Source of the DNA: DATGMP01 sp035293565
GTDB taxonomy: Bacteria > Pseudomonadota > Alphaproteobacteria > BOG-932 > Roseiterribacteraceae
Direction of reading: 5' to 3'
DNA: 13,762 nt
NCBI GenBank assembly: GCA_035293565.1
Contig: DATGMP010000157.1
Coordinates: 1 to 13,762, forward strand
Shown: positions 7,115 to 12,837 of the stretch, piece by piece
Numbering within the stretch: position 1 is the stretch's first letter
Layout: each line of letters opens with the position of its first letter
Translations under genes and position numbers: made by a program
Notes under the pieces: model-generated
The model's input: only the letters and a program-made list of their open reading frames with translations
The model's database searches: none
What the model was told of the DNA's origin: nothing

Positions 7115-7143
7115 TTGTCGCCCCGTCGGGCAGCCGCTATGAT
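7115..7143 (+). promoter_or_regulatory. Sigma-70-like promoter for the LysR gene
   Basis: TTGTCG (7115-7120), a 17-bp spacer and TATGAT (7138-7143) point to the LysR start at 7183, predicting transcription from about 7150. A 10-bp palindrome (TGCTGCAGCA, 7092-7101) lies just upstream, between the divergent genes. It could be part of a LysR site, though it does not fit the T-N11-A box cleanly. The opposing operon promoter was not resolved. Confidence 0.5.
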
Positions 7144-7182
7144 CGGGAAGGAACTTCTCAAGTTTCGGAAAGACGGCCAGCC

Positions 7183-8082
7183 ATGGATCGCCTGGAGGCG
7201 ATGTCGGTCATCGTCGCAGTCACCGAGACCGGCAGCATGTCGGCGGCTGCGCGCCGCCTGAAGACGCCGGTGGCCACCGTTAGCCGAAAGGTCGCGGAGC
7301 TCGAAACGCGCCTGAAAGCGCAACTGTTCCAGCGCACGTCCCGGCGCATGACGCTGACCGACGCCGGCCGATCCTACATCGATGCGTGCAGGCGCATCAT
7401 CGAGCAGGTGGACGATGCCGAGCGCGAGGTGTCGGGCGAGTACCGGCTTCCCAAGGGCGAGATGGCGGTGACCGCGCCTTGGGGCCTCGGACACTCGCAT
7501 CTGCTGCCTCTCGCCGTCGAGTTTCTCGAAGCCTACCCGGATATTTCATTGCGGCTCATGTTGACCGATCGGGTGATCAGCATGGCGGAAGAAGACATCG
7601 ATATCGCGATCCGCGTTGGGTCGCTGCCGGACAGCAGCATGATCGCGACCCGGATCGGCTCGATCCGCATCGTCGTTTGCGCGAGCCCTTCCTACCTGAA
7701 GGAACGCGGACGGCCGAAGCGGCTCGATGATCTGTCCACGCATCATTGCATCACCATCGACGATCATGCCGCGCCTTCGGCTTGGAGGTTTGTGCGTGGC
7801 AGCCGGGCAACGGTGGCGCCCATCCGTTCGAGGCTCTGCGTCAACACGTCCGAAGCCGCGGTCCTGGCGGCGATCGAAGGCATCGGCCTGGCGCGCGTGA
7901 TGTCGTACAAGATGGACGCCGCCGAGCGCGCCGGCAAACTAGCGATCGTGCTGGAAGAGTTCGAACCCGAGCCGCTACCGGTCCATATCGTGCATGCGCC
8001 GCGCAAGCCCGTCCCGATCAAGCAGCGCGCATTTCTGAATTGGATGACGCCGCGCCTGAAGGCTCGCTTGGCCATGACCTAG
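7183..8082 (+). CDS. LysR family transcriptional regulator
   Basis: The 299-residue product has the LysR architecture. A winged helix-turn-helix occupies residues 1-60 (GSMSAAARRLKTPVATVSRKVAELETRL, then LFQRTSRRMTLTDAGRSY). A linker helix follows, then a periplasmic-binding-protein-like effector domain (~90-295, including EEDIDIAIRVGSLPDSSM and the late motif SEAAVLAAIEGIGLARV). It is divergent from the three-gene hydrolase operon across 131 bp, the usual arrangement for a LysR activator of that operon and repressor of its own gene. The inducer is unknown, perhaps an intermediate of the hydrolase pathway. The start at 7183 has only a weak ribosome binding site but gives the standard family N-terminus (MDRLEAM). 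Confidence 0.93.
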   Translation: MDRLEAMSVIVAVTETGSMSAAARRLKTPVATVSRKVAELETRLKAQLFQRTSRRMTLTDAGRSYIDACRRIIEQVDDAEREVSGEYRLPKGEMAVTAPWGLGHSHLLPLAVEFLEAYPDISLRLMLTDRVISMAEEDIDIAIRVGSLPDSSMIATRIGSIRIVVCASPSYLKERGRPKRLDDLSTHHCITIDDHAAPSAWRFVRGSRATVAPIRSRLCVNTSEAAVLAAIEGIGLARVMSYKMDAAERAGKLAIVLEEFEPEPLPVHIVHAPRKPVPIKQRAFLNWMTPRLKARLAMT

Positions 8083-8098
8083 CCGCAGTCTCCGGTGT

Positions 8099-8134
8099 CG
8101 AGCGGGACCTGCCTTCCGGAGAATGTCCCGCTCG
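8099..8134. terminator. Hairpin 17 bp after the LysR stop
   Basis: A perfect 10-bp inverted repeat, CGAGCGGGAC (8099-8108) and GTCCCGCTCG (8125-8134), encloses a 16-base loop. It is well placed to end lysR transcription but has no T-run after it (CGGCAAAG), so a Rho-independent role is doubtful. It may instead be an mRNA 3'-end stabiliser or a recombination scar. Confidence 0.4.
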
Positions 8135-8204
8135 CGGCAAAGATCGTCGACCTTCGCCCGCATGCGCGAAAGCAGCAGCTCCGCCGATGCCGTTGACGCG
8201 CCGG

Positions 8205-8504
8205 CCAAAGTCACATCCGCCCGGATGTCTGGTGCTGAACTCAAGCTTGCCCTGTTCCGACAATCCGGAGAACACTATCCGGAATGACCTGGCCGAAATA
8301 AGGAAGGCGGCGCGGATCGAGTTGCGAAAGCGGTTTAAGCGCTTCAAATCCAGCGGCGCGCTCCCTGCCGATGCCGATCCCGACGCCCTTGCACAATATG
8401 TTTTGACGGTCACATGGGGCATGGCGGTCGGGGCGCAATCGGGGGCGAGCCGGGATGATCTTCATCGCACGGTGAAACTAGCGTTGAAGTCATGGCCTAT
8501 GTGA
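8205..8504 (+). pseudogene. C-terminal remnant of a TetR/AcrR regulator gene
   Basis: From about 8205 the frame reads SHPPGCLVLNSSLPC, followed by a helix-rich part (IRNDLAEIRKAARIELRKRF) and then ALPADADPDALAQYVLTVTWGM and DDLHRTVKLALKSWP. This is the standard ligand-binding C-terminus of one TetR subgroup. The DNA-binding half is missing: upstream bases in the same frame overlap the end of lysR and show no family similarity, and no start codon with a ribosome binding site lies near the domain edge. I read it as a 5'-deleted regulator that cannot bind DNA. The alternative, expression of a bare effector domain, has no support. Confidence 0.78.
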
Positions 8505-8592
8505 GAACGTCTTGTATGTTGCTACCCCGGCTTGGCAGGAATGTGCCGCAAAGCTCGTTGGTGCTCTAGCCCCGCAGTAAAAGGACGATGAC

Positions 8593-9393
8593 ATGGCACA
8601 GCGTGAAGCAGTGTTTCCCGACAACCGACAAGCCCTCTACGAGAAGCAAGGGTATTCTGCTGCAGTGAGATCAGGCGATCTGTTATTTGTGTCGGGTCAG
8701 GTCGGCAGCCGCCCCGATGGTTCCCCCGAACCCGATTTCGAGGCTCAGGTCCGCCTGGCCTTCGCCAATCTGGAAGCCACGCTCGCAGCGGGAGGATGCA
8801 CATTCGACGATATCGTCGATGTGACATCGTTCCATACGGACCCGGAAAAGCAAATGGGCGCGGTCATGGCGGTGAAAAGCGAGAAGTTTCCGAAAACCCC
8901 GTACCCGAACTGGACTGCTATCGGAGTCAACTGGCTTTCGGGCTTCGACTTCGAGATCAAGGTAACCGCTCGCATTCCCTCTCGTAGTACGTCAGCGCCG
9001 GTGAGCCGCCGCAATCCTAAGACAATGTGGGATATGGCATCACGCGGGTGGTCGCAGATCAGTGTCGCGGAAACAGGCCGCCTCGCCTTCCTGTCCGGCC
9101 AGATCGCAGCGACGCCTGGCAGTCAGGACGCGCCTAAAGACGTCGCCGGCCAGGCAAAGCTTGCGACGGCCAGCCTCGCCGCCGCGCTCGAGGATTTGGA
9201 GGCGTCTGCGCAAGACATCGTCATGATGCGCGTCTACGTCGTGAATGCGACCACGGAAGCGTTCCAGCAGGTCCTGACCGCTCTACGTGAATTGCTCGGG
9301 GACGCGATGCCCAGCATAACGACGATTGGCGTTCAGGCACTCTATACCCCCGCGATCCTGGTCGAGATTGAAATGGCGGTGCGTCTCCCCTGA
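8593..9393 (+). CDS. Tandem double-domain RidA (YjgF/YER057c/UK114) family protein
   Basis: The 266-residue protein holds two Rid domains in one chain, at residues ~10-128 and ~145-264. Each has its own SGQ motif (VSGQVGSRPDG at 33; LSGQIA at 168) and a terminal strand pair (EIKVTARIP; VEIEMAVRLP), joined by a short Ser/Arg linker. Rid proteins are normally ~130 residues and act as trimers that hydrolyse reactive enamines/imines. The arginine that binds the substrate carboxylate in archetypal RidA (in PARS) is replaced by Trp107 (PNWT) in the first domain and Ile242 (PSIT) in the second, so canonical 2-aminoacrylate deaminase activity is unlikely. AAGGAC precedes ATG at 8593. No co-transcribed partner is seen. 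Confidence 0.9.
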   Translation: MAQREAVFPDNRQALYEKQGYSAAVRSGDLLFVSGQVGSRPDGSPEPDFEAQVRLAFANLEATLAAGGCTFDDIVDVTSFHTDPEKQMGAVMAVKSEKFPKTPYPNWTAIGVNWLSGFDFEIKVTARIPSRSTSAPVSRRNPKTMWDMASRGWSQISVAETGRLAFLSGQIAATPGSQDAPKDVAGQAKLATASLAAALEDLEASAQDIVMMRVYVVNATTEAFQQVLTALRELLGDAMPSITTIGVQALYTPAILVEIEMAVRLP

Positions 9394-9505
9394 AGAGGGA
9401 AATACCGGTCACCGCATTGAACGTCGGCGGGCGTGTGGAAGGTGAAGGCGAAAGGCACCGTGGAACACCTACAAGCTCGCCGAGTTCGTCGGGGGTGACT
9501 CACCT

Positions 9506-9608
9506 GAAGCATGATCCGGAAAGGTGTGAAGCGGCTTTCCGAAAAGATCATGCTTCATCAAAGAACCAAAGCGCGATGACGATTCAACCAAATCTCATCG
9601 CGCTTTAG
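9506..9608 (-). repeat. Interspersed palindromic repeat, copy 2 (two intact hairpins)
   Basis: Two perfect inverted repeats stand side by side. GAAGCATGATC (9506-9516) pairs with GATCATGCTTC (9546-9556), and AAAGCGCGATGA (9568-9579) pairs with TCATCGCGCTTT (9595-9606). The reverse complement matches 1008-1089. It begins a few bases beyond the stop of the small gene at 9613, in the same relative orientation in which copy 1 follows the sulfotransferase gene. It may serve as a 3'-end structure for that mRNA. No coding capacity or transposase is visible. Confidence 0.85.
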
Positions 9609-9612
9609 GCCG

Positions 9613-9843
9613 TCAATGTTCGAGCCCAGCGGCGCCAGCGTTGTGAGCATCGACGAGCCCCGTATCCCGGCTTTGGTGCAGTTCCTCCTTTAGCTGTCTC
9701 ACCTCCCGTTCCAAGCGTTCGATGCGATCGAGAGTGTAGTCAGAGCTGGTGTAATCCATCGCTTCTATCCAGGCGAAGACGGCCGCAAGCGCGCGACGAA
9801 GTTTCCGCTGCACTGGGACCAGATGGTTCGCTGTGTCCGACAT
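9613..9843 (-). CDS. Small hypothetical protein with C-terminal coiled coil
   Basis: Function not recognised. The 76-residue product has a basic, partly hydrophobic N-terminal part (LRRALAAVFAWIEAMDY) and a heptad-like charged helix (~41-60, LDRIERLEREVRQLKEEL), then a short polar tail. That suggests a small soluble oligomer or an accessory binding partner. The gene is credible because TGAGGAG stands just before ATG at 9843 and it begins 18 bp after the SDR stop, so the two are probably co-transcribed. The repeat hairpins follow its stop almost directly. Confidence 0.65.
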   Translation of the reverse strand: MSDTANHLVPVQRKLRRALAAVFAWIEAMDYTSSDYTLDRIERLEREVRQLKEELHQSRDTGLVDAHNAGAAGLEH

Positions 9844-9861
9844 TGGCTCCTCAGATTAAAT

Positions 9862-10836
9862 TCAGGACACCGCGCTCAAGGATGCAGGGAAAGACATGTC
9901 GACGCCGGAGACCTTGACGACGGCCTGCCAGGCGGCCTCCTGGCTGGCGCGATCGTGGAGGTGTGGGTGGCGCTGCGCCTCAATTGGGCCTGAGAACTTC
10001 CCTTGAGCCGAGGCGAAGAATTGCCCTGAGACGTCGGTTCCGAACTCCGACGCCTGGAGGTACCGACGGGCCGCGGTTTCCGGCGTCTGATTCATGCCGG
10101 GAATGAGGTTCACGATTGGGATAAACAGATACTTCAACACCGGGCCAGCGTTTCGCACCACCTTGGTGTCGGTCGCCCCACCGGGCGAGACAGCGTACAC
10201 GGCCATGCCGGAGGGCAGCCGGCGCGCCAGCGCCGCGGCCCACCAAGCGATGATGAGCTTCGCGTCGGCATACGCATTGTTGGGCACGTACTTCACGTTC
10301 GGCCCGTTGCGAATCAGGGCTTCAACAGCGGCGGCTTGGTCGCCCCGGTAGTATTTCGCCGCGAAGGCTGGCACGTCGGTGTAGGTGAAAAAGGGTACGC
10401 CCCCTCTGGCAGGTTCCGCGCCGGCGATAACGATCCGCGCGTTGGGGCTCAGCAGATTGGCGCGGAGCAAGCCGACAGTCAGTTGATGATGGCCGATCAG
10501 TGGGGCCTGAGAGGCCTCTACGCCCGCCGCCGTGATCACGCGCTTCTTGGTTGGGACCATTCCCGCATTGAGCAGTAGAAAGTCGACCGCCCGGCCTCGT
10601 TTGACCAGCTCGGCGAGCGCGGACTGGACGCTGGCCGGCGTGTCCAGCTCCAGCTCCAGCGGCGTGAAGACCTGTCTTTTGGTTTCCGCTGCAAGTTGAG
10701 CGGCCGCTTCCTTGGCTCGAGCCAGGCTGCGCCCGGTGACGATGATCTCGCGCCAACCCTCTTCGGCAAGCGCGCGGGCTGCCGCATGGCCCAATCCGGA
10801 GGTGGCGCCGGTGACGAGAGCGATCGAATGTTCCAT
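9862..10836 (-). CDS. SDR family oxidoreductase with atypical catalytic serine position
   Basis: The 324-residue product has the SDR cofactor motif TGATSGLG (9-16), NAG (90-92) and a Tyr-x3-Lys pair in YADAK (Tyr189, Lys193). At the strand that normally carries the catalytic serine it reads IVIAGAEPARGG, with alanine where related proteins usually have serine, so activity may be reduced or altered. A ~49-residue insert between this strand and Tyr189 (many aromatic residues, FFTYTDVPAFAAKYYRG) makes the protein longer than a classical SDR. The start at 10836 is chosen for GGAG seven bases upstream and direct entry into the Rossmann fold. It is divergent from a TetR gene and upstream of a small coiled-coil gene. 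Confidence 0.88.
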   Translation of the reverse strand: MEHSIALVTGATSGLGHAAARALAEEGWREIIVTGRSLARAKEAAAQLAAETKRQVFTPLELELDTPASVQSALAELVKRGRAVDFLLLNAGMVPTKKRVITAAGVEASQAPLIGHHQLTVGLLRANLLSPNARIVIAGAEPARGGVPFFTYTDVPAFAAKYYRGDQAAAVEALIRNGPNVKYVPNNAYADAKLIIAWWAAALARRLPSGMAVYAVSPGGATDTKVVRNAGPVLKYLFIPIVNLIPGMNQTPETAARRYLQASEFGTDVSGQFFASAQGKFSGPIEAQRHPHLHDRASQEAAWQAVVKVSGVDMSFPASLSAVS

Positions 10837-10904
10837 GGGCGTCTCCGTGGTGAAGGGGGAAGGTCGAGACCTAAGGCCCCGCGAGGCCAAGGCAGCTTGC
10901 TAAT

Positions 10905-10919
10905 TTCGAACTGTTTGGT
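10905..10919. promoter_or_regulatory. Putative TetR half-operator, left arm
   Basis: This site reads TTCGAACTGTTTGGT. The reverse complement of 10959-10973 reads TTCGAACCATTTAGT; the two agree at 12 of 15 positions and share the pattern TTCGAACyrTTTrGT. They face each other in the divergent SDR-TetR gap. A possible -10 (CATAAT, 10922-10927) for the regulator lies between them. Confidence 0.5.
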
Positions 10920-10958
10920 ATCATAATCGGCAGGAGACCGCATTGCAAGGAATTTTTA

Positions 10959-10973
10959 ACTAAATGGTTCGAA
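10959..10973. promoter_or_regulatory. Putative TetR half-operator, right arm
   Basis: Inverted partner of 10905-10919. It overlaps the regulator's ATG at 10964, so a bound protein would cover the start codon region. The 9-bp core GTTCGAAAT (10967-10975) is the exact reverse complement of 10903-10911. Confidence 0.5.
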
Positions 10974-11596
10974 ATGCCTCTAAACCGCGTGGACGACCGC
11001 GCAACTTCGACGAGGCGAAGGCGCTGGAGAAGGCGACCCATGTTTATTGGTCGAAAGGCTACGACGGCGTGACGATCGACGATCTGGTCGCCGGGATGGG
11101 CGTGGGTCGGCCGAGCCTCTATTCCGTCTTCGGTGACAAACGGACGTTGTTTTTGCGGGTCCTCAAGGATTATGCGGAGAAGAAAGGCGCTCTCGCGGAG
11201 AAGGCGCTGCTGTCGCCGAATACGCTTCGCGACTCCCTCGCCAGTTTCCTGAAGTACGCCGTCGAAAGCGCGACCCATAAAGAATCCGCGCGTGGGTGTC
11301 TTCTCGTGTGCGTCGCGCCACTCGTGGACGACGCAGAGGTCCGGCAATTCCTGCAAAATGCTGCCGCTGGCGCCGTGGCGCTGGTGGAAGGTCGTTTCCG
11401 GGACGCGATCACCGCGGGCGAAATCCCGTCCGACTTTCCTGTGGCCGTGCGCGCGAGCCAGCTCATTGATTTTGCTCGTGGCCTGACCATGCGCGCGCAG
11501 TTAGGCACGGCGCGCAAGACACTCCTCAAAGACGCCGAGGAAGCGGCCGACTTGGTGGTCTTGCCACGGGGCGCAAACCTGGCGCCAAAACGTTGA
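10964..11596 (+). CDS. TetR/AcrR family transcriptional regulator
   Basis: The 210-residue product starts with a basic arm (KPRGRPRNFDE) and a TetR helix-turn-helix (~37-56, IDDLVAGMGVGRPSLYSVFG). The C-terminal ligand domain includes SARGCLLVCVAPL, typical of the subgroup that regulates neighbouring SDR or efflux genes. It is divergent from the SDR at 9862-10836 across 127 bp that carry an inverted pair of matching 15-bp sites, so repression of that SDR operon and autoregulation are likely. No clear Shine-Dalgarno sequence precedes ATG (AATTTTTAACTAA), so translation may be weak or leaderless-like. Confidence 0.92.
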   Translation: MVRNASKPRGRPRNFDEAKALEKATHVYWSKGYDGVTIDDLVAGMGVGRPSLYSVFGDKRTLFLRVLKDYAEKKGALAEKALLSPNTLRDSLASFLKYAVESATHKESARGCLLVCVAPLVDDAEVRQFLQNAAAGAVALVEGRFRDAITAGEIPSDFPVAVRASQLIDFARGLTMRAQLGTARKTLLKDAEEAADLVVLPRGANLAPKR

Positions 11597-12198
11597 TGCT
11601 GTATGGCGTGAGGGACCGAGCGAGCGAGCGGAGGCAGCCCCGACGATGAGGCCGACGGAGGCCCAAACTTATCGAGTTGCCGATTGGAAATACACGCACA
11701 CTTGCATATGTTTTATTGTGTTGCTTTATGGTCCAGAAACCTTGCTCACCGCAATCTCTTGGCAGCGCGTCTCCACCCAAAGAGTATCTCGACAAGACGA
11801 TCGTCAGCTGTATTCCGCGCACATTCGCTCGTGACGACGCATCGCGATAGCAACGAATGTGCTGAGCTTTATGCAGGTGTTGAGGGACTGGAAGCGCGAA
11901 GAAGAAGCGCAGCATGCCTTACCGGGGGTTGCTTGAAAAGTATGAAGACGGGGCGATTTCAGGCCCCCATCAATCTGGACGCCGCTGGCACCATGATCGA
12001 ATTGTGCCGGTGATTTGCCCGACACGTCAAATGTCTCGGCATCATTCGAAGCATCCTTGCCGAGGACGGCCCCGCTACTTTGCATGGGGTTGTTTTCGAT
12101 ATTTTGGTCGGGATCGGTGTCGGTCTTTCCCGATTGTGATTGCAGGATAGCTTGCGGGAGGCGCCAGCCCGTCTTCGCTTCCGCTCCGCTCCAGCTAC
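11597..12198. other. Gene-poor region
   Basis: No coding region is supported: open frames here are short, lack ribosome binding sites and look like shadows. An AT-rich patch at 11674-11740 contrasts with the GC-rich surroundings and has a loose promoter-like pair, but no gene follows it. One frame at ~11858-11935 reads NVLSFMQVLRDWKREEEAQHALPGVA before a stop, a possible decayed gene end that I cannot identify. The stretch 12008-12110 (TTTGCCCGACACGTCAAATG, then CTACTTTGCATGGGGTTGTT) recalls, from memory only, a recurrent Bradyrhizobium intergenic sequence. Confidence 0.45.
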
Positions 12199-12271
12199 GC
12201 CCACCACGCTTCGCCCTTCGGCTCCGGCGTGGCCGCGCCACGCGTAGCCCGAAGGGCGAAGCGTGGTGGGC
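12199..12271. repeat. Nested hairpin repeat (23-bp perfect arms) overlapping the tRNA 3' end
   Basis: The 23-bp arms at 12199-12221 and 12249-12271 are perfect inverted copies (each contains CACGCTTCGCCCTTCGG or its complement). Within the 27-base spacer a second perfect stem, GCGTGG (12227-12232) with CCACGC (12238-12243), forms the tip. The right arm covers the last eight bases of the tRNA gene, including its CCA end. From memory, palindromes with this CCCACCACGCTTCG core recur in Bradyrhizobium genomes. Lying directly 3' of the tRNA, it could act as a terminator-like or processing structure, although it has no T-run. Confidence 0.88.
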
Positions 12272-12339
12272 CCGGCAGGACTCGAACCTGCAACCAGACC
12301 GTTATGAGCGGCCGGCTCTAACCATTGAGCTACAGGCCC
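12264..12339 (-). tRNA. tRNA-Ile2 (anticodon CAU, lysidine-type)
   Basis: The 76-base minus-strand sequence folds as a cloverleaf: acceptor GGGCCTG with CGGGCCC, D-stem GCTC/GAGC, anticodon stem GGCCG/CGGTC with loop CTCATAA, T-stem GCAGG/CCTGC with TTCGAGT, discriminator A and encoded CCA. The anticodon is CAU. The GGGCCTGTAGCTCAATGG start matches, as I recall, rhizobial tRNA-Ile2. In that tRNA, TilS converts C34 to lysidine so that it reads AUA. Elongator tRNA-Met in this group starts differently (GGCGGGG), and initiator tRNA lacks a paired first base. A weak promoter pair (TTGCAC, 17 bp, TAAACG; 12400 to 12372 on the minus strand) lies 33 bases upstream. Confidence 0.92.
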
Positions 12340-12837
12340 CCCGGGAGCCTGTCGGCCCGGTGGTGCCGGATCGTTTACAGGGTGGGCCGCTGCGGTGCAA
12401 TGGTGGGCTCGGCCCCATCCAGGCCTTTTGCGAACAAGATGAAGGCCTTGGATATCTCGTCGCTGCGATGCACCGCTGGCGCGAGCCACTCGCCGGAGCA
12501 TCGTGTGCGCCAATTCCGCGCCCCAGTTTTGCCAAGCGGCCTCGTATCGCCACATTCCGCCGCGATGATCGTCACAAAATAAGCGCGCCCCGCTGTCGAA
12601 CCGACGGGCTCAAGGGAGTGTTGCGATGCAAACCAGTGCTTCGCACGCGGCAAGCAAATCCGCGCGGCCATTCGGCGACGCGTCACGCGAAGCGACAGCG
12701 CCATCATCGTCAAATCGTTGCAAGCAACTTCTAGATTGCAGGACCGCGGCACGGGATCGGTCGCATGGCTAGCCGATCGCGCGCGACGGGCTGCGATGCA
12801 GTGCCGTGCGTAAAAACAACAAACTGGAGGAAAGCTC
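12340..12837. other. Gene-free stretch between tRNA and PQQ dehydrogenase gene
   Basis: The stretch is about 500 bp with several overlapping open frames on both strands. None has a ribosome binding site, signal or recognisable domain, and some run through the tRNA gene, which argues against coding. It must contain the tRNA promoter (minus strand) and that of the dehydrogenase (plus strand). TTGCAAGCAA...TTGCA at ~12717-12739 is a small imperfect dyad that might be regulatory. Confidence 0.45.

Noticed and set aside
5236..7261. Long plus-strand open frames opposite the MBL and chloroperoxidase-like genes (5236-6240 and 5867-7261)
   Set aside because: High GC keeps antisense frames open here. 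The minus-strand frames carry full catalytic motifs and good ribosome binding sites; these have neither.
7975..8244. Minus-strand frame with a coiled-coil-like stretch (RMRAKVDDLCRERDILRKAG)
   Set aside because: It overlaps the end of lysR and the TetR remnant, has no ribosome binding site or family match, and is too weak to call a gene.
9397..9505. Possible transposase tail upstream of repeat copy 2
   Set aside because: One short frame ends just before the repeat (KVKAKGTVEHLQARRVRRG) but matches no transposase motif I know.
12199..12271. Rho-independent terminator
   Set aside because: The hairpin is strong but no T-run follows on either strand; annotated as a repeat instead.
12015..12734. 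Plus-strand 239-codon frame and minus-strand frames across the tRNA region
   Set aside because: They run through the hairpin repeat and the tRNA gene, and have no ribosome binding site or domain.
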